Counted from the stretch's first letter, positions 44,871-54,785 are shown. The stretch is DNA of 64,000 nt from Virgibacillus senegalensis (GCF_000821245.2 NZ_LN611422.1:2539-66538), one strand, 5' to 3'. The notes: generated from the letters alone by a model not told the origin. Program-made: numbers and translations.

Positions 44871-46168
44871 TTACCGGATGTTAGTCTTCCTTTTTCGTTT
44901 GCTCGTTGAAGGGATGAGGAGCTTTTCTCGATATTTTGCGACTGTCCGTCTCGAAATCATCACCCCTTCTTGATTTAAAATGGTGGTGATCATTTGATCA
45001 GACAGCGGCTTTATCGGATTTTCCCCATCGATCATTGTTTTTATTTTTTGCTGGATGGAATGGGCTGAAACATAATTGCCATCCTGTAGCGGAATCCCCG
45101 TACTGAAAAAATACTTCAATTCAAAGATGCCGAATGGCGTATGCGCGTATTTGTCATTGGTAGCCCTGCTTACGGTGGATTCGTGCACATCGCACCGGGA
45201 TGCAATCTCTTTGATCGTCAGGGGTTGTAAGGTAGTGCCGTTTTCAAAAAAAGCCTGCTGTTTTTCCACGATGGCCTGCATGATTTTTTGCAGTGTGTAC
45301 CGGCGTTGTTCCAAACTCTTGGAAAGCCAAGTAGCCTTTTTGTACTTATCCCGCAAGTACGTTTTCACCTCTGTGTCTCCGATTTGCAGCAGATCCGTAA
45401 AATCATTGGAAATACGGATCGTGGGCACCAGCCGATCATTCGTCTGCATGAAAAGTTGGCCATGTTCTACTTTTACATATAAATCTGGAATGATGGGAGA
45501 ATTGCTGGTTTGACTATCAAACCTGGCACCGGGTTTCGGATCTAGAGATTTTATCATATCAACCAAGTCGGTTACCTCTTGTTCGGAGATATGTAGAGCT
45601 GCTGCGATTTCCGCCCACTTCTTTTCGGCTACAGCTTCTAAATAATCGGTAACTAGTATTCTGGCGTTTTTAGTATGTGGGTAATAGTATTCCAGCTGAA
45701 GTACCAGGCACTGTCTCAGATCTGTTGCCGCTACACCGGCAGGTTCCAATCCTTGCACTACGGAAAGCATTCGTTGCATGGTGTTTGAAGAGACTCCGAT
45801 TCTATCAGCAGCTTCGTCCACATCCTCTTTGAAGTAACCGTTTTCATTCAATGAAAAATAATATAGTGGATAGCTTGTTCTTCTGCTTTTGAAAAGGAAC
45901 GGAGAGACAACTGTTCAAGTAAATAGTCAGGCAACGTTTCTTGTTGACTGCCAATAAAATCAAAAGGGTTGTTCATTGGCTCTTTATAACGGTATTCTGC
46001 AAAGTCGACGGCAGGTTGTTCTATCTCTATCAGCGGGTTTTCCAGGGCTTCCTTTTGAATATAATCCGCTAAATCCGCAGCTGAATATCGCAAAATCGAT
46101 ATGGCTTGCTTCATTTCGGTAGTCATGGAAAGCTTTTGTGTTTGCTGTTGGGTAAGTTCAACGTGCAT
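44871..46168 (-). pseudogene. rpoN: RNA polymerase sigma-54 factor, frameshifted
   Basis: Two adjoining frames together make a full RpoN (about 433 residues). 46168-45848 holds the Q-rich activator-binding region (LTQQQTQKLSMTTEMKQAISIL) and ends HYIIFH. 45851-44871 continues NENGYF...LSVVQGLEPAGVAA and contains the core-binding region, the DNA-binding helix-turn-helix (LTIKEIASRCDVHESTVSRATNDKY) and the RpoN box near ISRRTVAKYREKLLIP (ARRTVAKYRE form). Adding one T to the T5 run (plus-strand A5 at 45854-45858) joins them as IIFSLNENGYF, as the family expects. It may be a base-call error, a recent inactivating mutation, or a slippage site. The neighbouring sigma-54 operon needs this factor. 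Confidence 0.88.
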
Positions 46169-46352
46169 GGAAAGCCTCCTCCAGAGAATGCATCGTTTTC
46201 TTGCGGCTATTGCCGTTACGAAAATTATAGCATAAATCAGCCACCGGAAAATATCCGGTTTGTTTTCTATTTTACGACTGGGTTAGCCTAAAAGTGGAAT
46301 ATCAATCAAGGTACCTTGAGAAATTTGATTTATAGTGTAAGGATGAAGGGGG

Positions 46353-46451
46353 ATGAAACGATGGTTAATAATAAAACTCCAAAAAGCACGTAAAAAAGAA
46401 ACAAACTTTGACGAAATGCCTTCCCGAAAGGACAAAATGCGTGCAAAGTAA
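46353..46451 (+). CDS. Possible 32-residue basic peptide
   Basis: A short frame, MKRWLIIKLQKARKKETNFD..., with AAGGA nine bases upstream and a TATAGT-like -10 near 46331. It is strongly basic. No family recognised, and it could be chance. The rest of 46169-46541 holds no other gene. Confidence 0.35.
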   Translation: MKRWLIIKLQKARKKETNFDEMPSRKDKMRAK

Positions 46452-46541
46452 ATCTTGAATACTTATCCTGGAAGAATCCTATTTTGAAAATTCGGTTAGA
46501 CAGCTTTCAACAGGTAAACATGATAGAAACGAGGTATCAGC

Positions 46542-47414
46542 ATGACTCCAATAAAAAATCAGAAACGCAATAAACTATTCATTCTAATAAGAGGATTAGC
46601 AGTGATCTTGGGGGGATTTATCGCAGCATATGGACTGGAAGCCGTATTGATTCCGAACAATGTTTCGGATGGGGGAGTTACCGGGCTCAGCATCGTCGGT
46701 TCACAGTTATCCGGCATGCCATTGGGAATCCTGATCGCCATATTCAATATCCCTTTCATTTGGCTGGGATACAAACAGATTGGGAAAAGCTTTGCCATCT
46801 TTTCGATAATCGGCATTGTATCCCTGGCAGTCGGTACCAGTCTCATGCATCATATACCGGCGATCATCGAGGGGGATACGCTGTTAATCACGGTCGTCGG
46901 CGGGATTATCATCGGGTTTGGAATGGGTCTCGCATTGCGTAACGGCGGCGCCCTGGATGGAATTGATATGCTGGCGGTGCTGCTGTCGCGAAAATTACCG
47001 TTTGGGACAAGTGATTTTATTTTATTCCTGAACCTGTTTGTCTTTATTTTCGTAGCGACCGTGTTCGGACTACAGGGAGCGATTTTATCTGCAATTGCTT
47101 ACTTTATTGCTTCAAAAGTGATCCATATCGTCGAGGAAGGATTGAGTGGATCCAAGACATTCAAGATTATTACGACAGAGCCGAAAACAATGGTCGAAAC
47201 GATACGGGATCGTCTGGGGAGGAGTGCCACGTACAAGGAAGCATATGGCGGTTACTCCCATGAAAAATTCATGGAAATCACCTGTGTCATCAACCGGCTG
47301 GAGGAGAGCAAGTTAAAGGAAATCATCCAGGAAATTGACGATACTGCCTTTGTCACCGTATATGACGTGGTGGAAGTGAAAGGCGGGAATTTCAGGAAGA
47401 GTGATATCCATTAA
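46542..47414 (+). CDS. YitT-family membrane protein
   Basis: A 290-residue protein with five to six membrane segments in residues 15-190 (start GLAVILGGFIAAYGLEAVLIPNNVSDGGVTGLSIV, with the conserved GGxTG) and a soluble DUF2179 domain at the end (about 205-285, FKIITTEPKTMVETIRDRLGRSATYKEAYGGYSHEKFMEIT). This is the standard YitT layout of Bacilli; transport or sensing roles are suggested for the family but not settled. GAGGT lies a few bases before the start. Confidence 0.92.
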   Translation: MTPIKNQKRNKLFILIRGLAVILGGFIAAYGLEAVLIPNNVSDGGVTGLSIVGSQLSGMPLGILIAIFNIPFIWLGYKQIGKSFAIFSIIGIVSLAVGTSLMHHIPAIIEGDTLLITVVGGIIIGFGMGLALRNGGALDGIDMLAVLLSRKLPFGTSDFILFLNLFVFIFVATVFGLQGAILSAIAYFIASKVIHIVEEGLSGSKTFKIITTEPKTMVETIRDRLGRSATYKEAYGGYSHEKFMEITCVINRLEESKLKEIIQEIDDTAFVTVYDVVEVKGGNFRKSDIH

Positions 47415-47714
47415 AGGGACAGAAAAATATTAAGTTGAGCAGGAAGAAAAAGTAATTTTTTACTAACAAGAGGTCTGTTTATGGGGGCCTCTTCTTTTTA
47501 TGCTGAAAAAGACTATAACTTATTACTTTTCCTCTACGGAAAAAAATTATAGTAATTTTCTATCGGCTTTCGACAAATAGTTACAATTTTCTTGAACTTC
47601 GAATGTTAATATAGTAATGGAATTTAACTAAATTATTCAAGTAGGTGATACAAATGGACTAATATACAATTAGAAAATCGGAACTAGCTAATTTAATATT
47701 TAGGAGTTGAATAT
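47415..47714. other. Intergenic region at the border of the AT-rich island
   Basis: An AAGAGG/CCTCTT hairpin with a T-rich tail at 47468-47500 probably ends the yitT transcript. The remainder is AT-rich, with TTGAAC near 47594 and TATAGT near 47612, but not at promoter spacing. No gene seen. Confidence 0.5.
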
Positions 47715-49064
47715 ATGTTGCTAGTAGATGAAATGGAAAATAAAGAAAAGGTATATGAATTTGTTAACAATCAATTGATAGATCTTTTCAACAAAGAAGA
47801 TTATTTACGTATAGTTAAAATAACCAACGGAAAAATTGCAGGATTTAGCAAAAAAAATTTTCACAAGGTCCCTGAAGGTTTATTAAAAAATGTTGCAAGA
47901 AAACAGATACAAAAAATAAAAAACATAACAAAGTTTTTAAACACATTTATTGAGCATAGAAAGGATTATTTTAACTTAGAAGTTAGGGAGTTTGTGGTGA
48001 AGATTGAGGGCTCAGAGTTAACAGAAGTAGAAAAATTAATTCTCTTTTATGTGAATTATCCAGAAATATATAAACAAAATATGGAGTTGATAGAATATAA
48101 CATAAAAGAAAAAAAACCATGCCTTCACAGAATTTATAAATTATCAGTAACTGAAAAACTAGAAATTTTTTTTAATATAAATAAGGAAAAGTTACAAGAA
48201 AATCTTAATTATGTTAATTTTCACAATGAAGAAAATAAATCATTGAAGAATATTAAAATCAGCAGTTTAAGAGAATATTTGATTAGTGAGTCACTCCCTT
48301 TATTAGGGGAGGGTTTTTATCTAAATATGTATAAGTCGTTTGAAGAAGAGTGGAGATCCTGGGAAGAAAAAGACCAAATATCATTTATTAATTTAGGAAT
48401 TCATGATGCAATTGCTTACTATTATTCTTTATTAAAACAACTTGAGGAATTAAAAAAACAAAAAAAATCCTATGAAGAAAAGAAAAAAATAGAAGTCAAG
48501 GAACTAAACAGCTTACTTAGTGATAAATCAGAAGAATTAAAGGAAGTTAAAGATAGGAACAGGCAAAAAGAAGATGATATTAATGAATTGTTGAATGAGC
48601 ACATTAAATTATCTGAAGAATATGAAGAATACAAGAGAGGGTATAAGAACATAGAATCTGAACTTTCTGTAACTAAGAACCTACTAAATTCTTATAAGAA
48701 AGAACAAATAGAAATCGAAAATAAAATTCAGAATAGCACAAGTTTTTTGTTTGAGAATGAAAAGATTTATCTATTTACAAAAGTAAGAGATAGTACGTTT
48801 GCAAATTACCTTGAAGAGAGACAAATAATTTATTTTAATAAAAACACAGATTTAGGAGAAATACTTGCCAATATTGAAAAAGATGAAGTATGTTTTATTA
48901 ACTTTGATGGGGTGAGTACAAAAGATTCATTTCAACTTGAAAGACCTTTTAAAGAAAAAAATATCATTTACCGTACTGTTAGCGGTGGGGCAATAAATAT
49001 AGTAAGAAAAATAGTATATTACCTAGAAGGAGAATTACACAATGAAACTAAAGAAACGAATTAA
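47715..49064 (+). CDS. Coiled-coil protein of a McrBC-like cassette
   Basis: A 449-residue protein, strikingly rich in K, E, N and I, with AT-rich codons unlike the neighbouring yitT. The N-terminal part (about 1-235) is helical and unrecognised. A long coiled coil spans about 240-345 (LKQLEELKKQKKSYEEKKKIEVKEL...). A C-terminal alpha/beta domain follows (IYLFTKVRDSTFANYLEERQIIYF...EVCFINFDGVS). AGGAGTTG precedes ATG 47715. Its end overlaps the McrB-like gene by 23 bases, so the three genes form one operon. Coiled-coil partners next to McrBC are known from CoCoNuT-type systems; membership here is inference. Confidence 0.7.
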   Translation: MLLVDEMENKEKVYEFVNNQLIDLFNKEDYLRIVKITNGKIAGFSKKNFHKVPEGLLKNVARKQIQKIKNITKFLNTFIEHRKDYFNLEVREFVVKIEGSELTEVEKLILFYVNYPEIYKQNMELIEYNIKEKKPCLHRIYKLSVTEKLEIFFNINKEKLQENLNYVNFHNEENKSLKNIKISSLREYLISESLPLLGEGFYLNMYKSFEEEWRSWEEKDQISFINLGIHDAIAYYYSLLKQLEELKKQKKSYEEKKKIEVKELNSLLSDKSEELKEVKDRNRQKEDDINELLNEHIKLSEEYEEYKRGYKNIESELSVTKNLLNSYKKEQIEIENKIQNSTSFLFENEKIYLFTKVRDSTFANYLEERQIIYFNKNTDLGEILANIEKDEVCFINFDGVSTKDSFQLERPFKEKNIIYRTVSGGAINIVRKIVYYLEGELHNETKETN

Positions 49065-51042
49065 TCCTGAAGTTGAAAGAAAGCTAAATGACGCCATCTT
49101 TGTAGGTAGACTGGTGCGGGAAGATGAGTTAGCCGGAACACCGCTTGGTGAACCAGTTTATTTTAAAGATGAATTTAACGATGACATTCAGTTTCATATT
49201 AAATGTTTGTCACCAATTCCAGAAGAGGTATCAAAGCAATTTTACTTTCCTAATAAAATTTTCACGGGTGGTACTCGAAGTTCTAATAACTATAGAAAGC
49301 TAACCGAATGGATTGATTATGACCGCATCCATCACTTTGAGAAAAAGGATAAGATACGTGAATACTTTGAAAATAAAATTATCGTTTTTAAAATGAATGT
49401 TAAACCCGAATATATTTATGTGGAATTAATAAAGGTAGAAGATACACTTCCTTCCGAAAAAGGGTACTCAATAGTACCGGGACCGCAACTACGATTAAAT
49501 GAAGAAAAAGAGGATTTTGAAAAAAAATTGGTCGAAATACATAGACCTTTCACTCTAAAACATTACCCTCATATATTTGATTTACCTGAATTCATATATT
49601 ATCAGGGAAATTTATACAAAATTGATCTTAAGGCAAGTACTAATACAACTACTTATACTCAACAGGAGTCTCATGAAGTAGTATATAGCCCGTCCATAGA
49701 TGAGTTATTTATGAACTGTGTGGATGTACGAATTGACGACCATTTGTTTTTTGTCCAGCAAGATCGTATGCCTGATTTACGGGATGCAGTAGATGAGAAT
49801 GGACGAAATCTAAATTCGCAAGTTGAAGTAGGGAAAATGCGAGAGGTTAATAGTGAACAAGTAGAAGAGACGAGGGAAAGTAAACAGGACCAAGAGTTTG
49901 AATACAAATACAATAAAGCTGAAATCGATTTCATAAATCTTTTGGAAAAAAACGCCAAACGAAGGGGGCTATATTTTAATAACGAGGACCTATTTACTTT
50001 TCATATTAGTGTCAAAACAAACTTATTGAGTATCATAGGTGGAATGTCAGGTACCGGAAAATCTCAGTTAGCCAAGTTATATGGAGAAACTATGGGGCTT
50101 GAGTATGGTGAGGAGTTATTAATGATTCCTGTTTCTCCATCATATCATGAACCCAATGATATTCTTGGTTACTTGAATCCCACAACTGGGGTTTATCATG
50201 AGAGCGAGACGGGCCTTGTAAACTTATTAATTGAAGCAGAAGAAACCCCAGAAAAAATGTTCATGGTTATTTTTGATGAAATGAATCTTTCTCAAGTAGA
50301 ACATTGGTTTAGTCCATTTATTTCCCTTCTTGAACTAGAAGAAAGTAATAGATATTTAACTCTGTTTAATGAAAATAGTTATTGTGTAAATAATAAATAC
50401 AAACCTAGAGTAAAGATTGGCAATAACATTATATTTGTGGGTACCGTTAATTTTGATGAAACAACTAAAAACTTTTCAGATAGATTATTGGATAGAACTA
50501 ATGTAATAAGACCTACTAAATTATCTTTTAAGGAATCTTTAGAAATTGCTAGAAATGAAGAGGATACAGACGAAATTGAAACTTTTAATGTCCAAGCGAC
50601 TATTTACCGTAACGAGTGGTTTAATAAAAAGGAAAGTAAAACAAGCCTTTCGTTTTTAACTGCAGAAGAGGTGGAGATACTAGATGAATTGCATAATTTA
50701 CTTAACAAGAATGATTTCCAAAAAGGTGTCTCTTTTCGAGTTGCTTTAGGTATTTCAAGATTTTTAGCAAATATTCCTTCTACAGAAGAAGGACAATTGT
50801 TAATTAATAGATCTGTTTCTTTTGATATGCAAGTTAATCAACGAGTACTGACAAAAATTAAAGGTCTTGAATCTTACGTTGAACCGCTTGTAGGCACTTA
50901 CTCTGAAAAGGAGTATTTTAAAGGAGAAATAGTAGATCTTTTGACTTCTGAAAAGGCTCAACAAATATCCTCATTTGATAAATCAATTGCATTTTTGAAA
51001 AGTAAAGCAAAAGAGTTGATGTTATATGGTTATGCAAACTAA
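49042..51042 (+). CDS. McrB-like AAA+ ATPase/GTPase
   Basis: A 666-residue protein. The N-terminal 300 residues form an unrecognised, possibly target-recognising region. The AAA+ domain follows: Walker A GGMSGTGKS at 333-341, the SPSYHEPNDILGYLNP block, Walker B MVIFDEMNLSQVEHW with Asp412-Glu413, and a sensor region GTVNFDETTKNFSDRLLDR (about 470-490) that takes the place of the McrB NTAD signature. McrB-family motors assemble into rings and drive McrC nucleases on modified or foreign nucleic acid. Overlaps both neighbours, indicating translational coupling. Low GC. Confidence 0.82.
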   Translation: MKLKKRINPEVERKLNDAIFVGRLVREDELAGTPLGEPVYFKDEFNDDIQFHIKCLSPIPEEVSKQFYFPNKIFTGGTRSSNNYRKLTEWIDYDRIHHFEKKDKIREYFENKIIVFKMNVKPEYIYVELIKVEDTLPSEKGYSIVPGPQLRLNEEKEDFEKKLVEIHRPFTLKHYPHIFDLPEFIYYQGNLYKIDLKASTNTTTYTQQESHEVVYSPSIDELFMNCVDVRIDDHLFFVQQDRMPDLRDAVDENGRNLNSQVEVGKMREVNSEQVEETRESKQDQEFEYKYNKAEIDFINLLEKNAKRRGLYFNNEDLFTFHISVKTNLLSIIGGMSGTGKSQLAKLYGETMGLEYGEELLMIPVSPSYHEPNDILGYLNPTTGVYHESETGLVNLLIEAEETPEKMFMVIFDEMNLSQVEHWFSPFISLLELEESNRYLTLFNENSYCVNNKYKPRVKIGNNIIFVGTVNFDETTKNFSDRLLDRTNVIRPTKLSFKESLEIARNEEDTDEIETFNVQATIYRNEWFNKKESKTSLSFLTAEEVEILDELHNLLNKNDFQKGVSFRVALGISRFLANIPSTEEGQLLINRSVSFDMQVNQRVLTKIKGLESYVEPLVGTYSEKEYFKGEIVDLLTSEKAQQISSFDKSIAFLKSKAKELMLYGYAN

Positions 51043-52906
51043 AGGCACTCCAAGAATAGAAGTTGATGAGAGTATTGTATTGCCATTTCAATTAATTGTG
51101 TCAGTAGGGTGTGGAGTAAATAAACAAAAAATAATAATAGATACAATGACTATGAATCCTAAAAATATTCATAATTTTGTTTATGAAATTGAGGAACTTA
51201 AGGAATTATCAATCCATTTAATTGGAGATGCATCTAAACAGGTCAATGTTGTATGGGGAAATATGCAAGAAGATGATCTTGAAGACCCTACATTTGGTTT
51301 TACACTGAATCAAGATAAAACAAAACAAAATTTATTCTCTATTAATGATGAGGAACAATATCCCTGGAGGTGCGGTACCTACCATTTTGAAGTGATTTAT
51401 GAGGAGAAAAAGTATTTAGCTGGATTCAAAATAGTTCCTAAAAATGTTAATTCTGCTCAATTTTCAAGAATATATGCTCTTATAAATGAGGAACTTGAAG
51501 GATTGGCGATAGACTATGTTCGGAAAAAGAAAACCTTTGGTGAATTAATTGATTTAGAAGAAAGTAGTCATTGGAGGTTTGTAAATTGGTATATAAATAC
51601 CGAAACCAAGTTATTTAATGCCTTAACTAGTATTGAAAATGATAGTCATGGCCAACTAAAAAAAGATTACAAAATAGAGAATGAGCCTAAACACATTGAT
51701 AGCTTTAGTGTAAGATGGGAAAATTCTATTAAAGGCCAAGTATTTAAAGGATCAAAGTATTTAAATAAAAAATTGGTACAAGATTGGGATACTGATTTGA
51801 ATAGATTAGTAAAAAACAGAACTATACAGCTGTTAAATAAGCTGGTGGAGGTTTGTGAATTTTTATTAGGTATCAATGTGGAGTATGAGCAGTATGCCAA
51901 TTCACTTCGAAAAGAGGTTGATACTCTTCGCGTAAAAAGAACAAATGTAAATAACTCAAGGTTAGTTGCTCAACGAGAGAAAAAACGTATTAGTGAAACT
52001 CTCTCATTAAAAGAGATGGAATTAAAAAATATTACTAATCAACTCAGCAGAAGTAGAAATATTACAAATAAATTTTTAAATTGCAAAAAAAACCTGTCGG
52101 CTCGTATTAACTCTGAGTTCTGGTATAAGATCTCGAATAAATTACCACGACGAATTACGATGGGAAGGCATATAGGCTATCAAATATTCCAAAAAATCTG
52201 GAAAGAATCAAGATCTATGATTTCCGATGAAGGTTTAAAACCTATTGATTTACCTGTATATAAGTCGACTTCAGAGCTATACGAGTATTACGTACTCTTC
52301 ATAATTATTAATGTATTTAAAGATCTTATGTTTACACCTAGAGAAGATTCCATAGCTGAACAATTGAAAAGGACATTTTTTGAAGATGGGCTTAAAGATG
52401 GTTCTAAAGTATCTTTATATAAAGATAAAATGCGTATTGATATTACCTATGACGAAATGATTGCTCATAATGCCGACTCTGCATTAGATAGTAATACTAA
52501 TTATTATAGTGGTGGAAGAAACCGGAAACCTGATATTAGGATTGATTATTTTAACAATTACCAGGAAAAATGGAACTTCCAGTCTTCTTTTATAGTAGAA
52601 GTCAAATATAGCCCTTTCTATAATATCCATAATAAACAAGGTAAAACTAGAGCGATGGAACAAATGTCTGAATATTGGAGAATAATGTATGTTTTTGAGA
52701 AAAATGGTCGTAAGAAATTTAGGCGACAAGTGGTTCATGATGTAGTATGTATTTATCCAGGAACGGTTAATAAACCAATAAGATTCAGTGATGACTTTGG
52801 GACTTTTTTGCAACTGTTTCCGAATGAAGATAAGGATGACATTTACGACATCGTAGGAAAAAATGAATTGAAATCAATGTTTAGTGATTGGCTTGACTTG
52901 GATTAA
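51026..52906 (+). CDS. DUF2357-type PD-(D/E)XK nuclease (McrC-like)
   Basis: A 626-residue protein. The N-terminal part resembles the DUF2357 region found in large McrC-like proteins. A helical middle (about 290-350) precedes a C-terminal PD-(D/E)XK nuclease: Asp503 in RKPDIRIDYF, then Glu525 and Lys527 in FIVEVKYSPFYN, followed by AMEQMSEYWRIMY. The motif order D...ExK is complete, so nuclease activity is likely. The start at 51026 overlaps the McrB-like gene by 17 bases. Probably the effector of the cassette. Confidence 0.8.
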   Translation: MVMQTKGTPRIEVDESIVLPFQLIVSVGCGVNKQKIIIDTMTMNPKNIHNFVYEIEELKELSIHLIGDASKQVNVVWGNMQEDDLEDPTFGFTLNQDKTKQNLFSINDEEQYPWRCGTYHFEVIYEEKKYLAGFKIVPKNVNSAQFSRIYALINEELEGLAIDYVRKKKTFGELIDLEESSHWRFVNWYINTETKLFNALTSIENDSHGQLKKDYKIENEPKHIDSFSVRWENSIKGQVFKGSKYLNKKLVQDWDTDLNRLVKNRTIQLLNKLVEVCEFLLGINVEYEQYANSLRKEVDTLRVKRTNVNNSRLVAQREKKRISETLSLKEMELKNITNQLSRSRNITNKFLNCKKNLSARINSEFWYKISNKLPRRITMGRHIGYQIFQKIWKESRSMISDEGLKPIDLPVYKSTSELYEYYVLFIIINVFKDLMFTPREDSIAEQLKRTFFEDGLKDGSKVSLYKDKMRIDITYDEMIAHNADSALDSNTNYYSGGRNRKPDIRIDYFNNYQEKWNFQSSFIVEVKYSPFYNIHNKQGKTRAMEQMSEYWRIMYVFEKNGRKKFRRQVVHDVVCIYPGTVNKPIRFSDDFGTFLQLFPNEDKDDIYDIVGKNELKSMFSDWLDLD

Positions 52907-52926
52907 TGTTTAATTAAGAATTTTTT

Positions 52927-52985
52927 AATTGGCCATTCAGGAAGGTTTTTACAAGGTTTGAGATAGGGAACCTGGATGGCCATTG
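52927..52985 (+). terminator. Long hairpin ending the McrBC-like operon
   Basis: AATTGGCCATTCAGG pairs with CCTGGATGGCCATT across about 30 bases, with TTTTTA nearby. It also lies at the 3' end of the opposing DsbA gene. Confidence 0.6.
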
Positions 52986-53007
52986 TGATTTTTATAAAAT
53001 TAATACT

Positions 53008-53742
53008 TTATTCATCATCATTTAGCGGAATTGCACAACCGTCATCCGTGCAAACAGCTCCGTTGCCTCCGTCGAGGGAAAGATCCTGGAATTGAGGCTT
53101 AGGCTTCTCTTCTTCCCAAATCTGTTCAAGCGCTCCTTTAAACGTTTCTAAAGGCTGGGCGCCGGAAATGGAATATTTCTGATTCACCACAAAGAAAGGA
53201 ACACCTGTCGCCCCGATTTGCTGAGCGGTTCTTTCTTCAGTCCGCACTTCATCTGCGAATGCCGTTTCATCGTTCAATACTTCCAGCGCTTTGTTTCGAT
53301 CTATTTCCGTGGCTTCTGCGATATCGGCCAGCGTCTCTGTATCTCCGACGTTTTTCGAGTCGGTAAAATAAGCGTGCAACAGGTTTTCGGTAAGCTCTTT
53401 TTCTTTCCCAAGTGTCCGGGCAAACTTCGCCAGACGATGCGCGTCGAAAGTGTTCGTTGGTTTCATGTCATCGTAATTGTAGGTTAGGCCGATTTCAGCA
53501 GCCTGTTGAATGAGCCCTTTGTTCATTTCGCGGACCTGCGCTTCGCTGGACTGGAATTTCGCAGCCAATGCTTCGTAAATGCTTTGATCGGTATATTTAG
53601 GAGCGGTTGGATCGAGTTCGAAGCTCTTGTATTCCACCTCTACCTCGTCTTTATGCGGAAACTGTTCAAGCGCCATCTCTAAACGCCGCTTGCCAACATA
53701 ACAAAACGGACAGACAAAGTCGGACCATACTTCTATTTTCAA
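53008..53742 (-). CDS. DsbA-family (FrnE-like) oxidoreductase
   Basis: About 244 residues with a thioredoxin fold interrupted by a helical domain. The redox motif CPFC lies in IEVWSDFVCPFCYVGKRR (about 12-15), and the cis-proline loop in GATGVPFFVVNQKYSISGAQP (about 178-198). The end has an extra VCTDDGCAIP pair of cysteines. No signal peptide, so it is cytoplasmic like FrnE and YwbO. TTG 53742, six bases after AGAGGTG, fits the family start MKIEVWSD; GTG 53751 overlaps the ribosome site. Alone, with household-like codon use, between two defence blocks. Confidence 0.92.
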   Translation of the reverse strand: MKIEVWSDFVCPFCYVGKRRLEMALEQFPHKDEVEVEYKSFELDPTAPKYTDQSIYEALAAKFQSSEAQVREMNKGLIQQAAEIGLTYNYDDMKPTNTFDAHRLAKFARTLGKEKELTENLLHAYFTDSKNVGDTETLADIAEATEIDRNKALEVLNDETAFADEVRTEERTAQQIGATGVPFFVVNQKYSISGAQPLETFKGALEQIWEEEKPKPQFQDLSLDGGNGAVCTDDGCAIPLNDDE

Positions 53743-53913
53743 AAGAAACACCTCTGTTCGGTTGGTTTATCGTCATTGTAGCACAGCGGTCGTAAAAAGC
53801 TCACCATCCTGCTCAGACTTATCTTCCATCTATATTTAATTGACTATATACAGAGTAGGTGAAGCTGATTTTGGAAAAGCTAACAGGTAGAAAAAATTGA
53901 GGGGGGTTAATGA

Positions 53914-54207
53914 ATGCCTATTCAAAACGACTATGAAATCCAGCAGCTGCTTGAAGTGTCTCAGAGATTGGAACATGCAGCCAACCAGGCAAAAAACAAA
54001 GCTGACTTGGAAGCGATCGAACAGCTTCAAAATCAACTGCAGGAAATACAAGGGAAAATACAGGACGCAAGGGGAAGAGCGATCAATGGAAGCGGAACAT
54101 CAAGCGAGCCATTGTTTGAAGCTCAGCTGCGCGTCGAAGAGACACAGCATCAGATGGAACGAGCGATGAATAATTTGACTGCGATGAATGATGAAGTGCA
54201 GCCATGA
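53914..54207 (+). CDS. Small coiled-coil protein, hypothetical
   Basis: A 97-residue, almost wholly helical protein rich in Q, E, N and A (QQLLEVSQRLEHAANQAKNKADLEAIEQL). It resembles the small Q-rich DUF2524-like proteins of Bacilli, but I cannot assign it firmly. AGGGGGG precedes the start. Followed by a terminator. Confidence 0.7.
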   Translation: MPIQNDYEIQQLLEVSQRLEHAANQAKNKADLEAIEQLQNQLQEIQGKIQDARGRAINGSGTSSEPLFEAQLRVEETQHQMERAMNNLTAMNDEVQP

Positions 54208-54211
54208 CTCG

Positions 54212-54244
54212 CAAGCCAATTACTTTAAAGTAATTGGCTTTTCT
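54212..54244 (+). terminator. Terminator
   Basis: AAGCCAATTACTT and AAGTAATTGGCTT form a perfect 13-pair stem with a TAA loop and a TTTTC tail. Confidence 0.92.
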
Positions 54245-54366
54245 AAAGTGAAAGTAACTACTTTGTTGTTTTCAGGGATACTATGAAATGGTATCATTTT
54301 CCTATAACAATTAAGTTAATCGTCATAAGTACTATGTTTAAACACAGAAGGAGATAACTACAAAGC

Positions 54367-54785
54367 ATGTCTAATAATCATTCATTTACAATAACAAAGA
54401 GCAATAATCTAACAGAAAAAGTTGGTTTAAGTTTTTTGAAATCAATAGATGATCTTATATCATTCATGATAAGGAAATGCGTAAAGTGATCCTTAATGAG
54501 CTGGGAATATCAAAAAAATACCAAAAAACATTTGATTTAATATTCATAGAAAACAAAATTGAAAAAGATGGAGAAATAGTTATAAATAATTCTTCACAAG
54601 TTACTTTAATAGAGGTGAAAACTACTAAAAAGAAAGTATATAATAATCCCTCAGGTTTCTTTTTGGGGGCTACTGAAAATGAGTTTAAACTAGCTGAATT
54701 ACTAGGAGATCAGTATAAGTTTTGTTTTCTTTGTTTACATCCAGATTGTACTTCTTATAAATTTTTATCATTAAGAGTGAATTGA
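54367..54785 (+). pseudogene. Broken NO VEIN-like (PD-(D/E)XK) nuclease gene
   Basis: The frame from ATG 54367 (AAGGAGA site upstream) gives MSNNHSFTITKSNNLTEKVG... and stops after 40 residues. The overlapping next frame, open from about 54453, gives LYIIHDKEMRKVILNELG... and carries FDLIFIENK, TLIEVKTTKKK and GATENEFKLAELLGDQYKF. That FD..(I)EVKTT..E...A...Y order matches the NO VEIN/DUF3883-type nuclease fold. A single frameshift near 54450 would explain the break. The protein is also short at its N-terminal side. A remnant of a restriction-type gene is likely. Confidence 0.6.
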
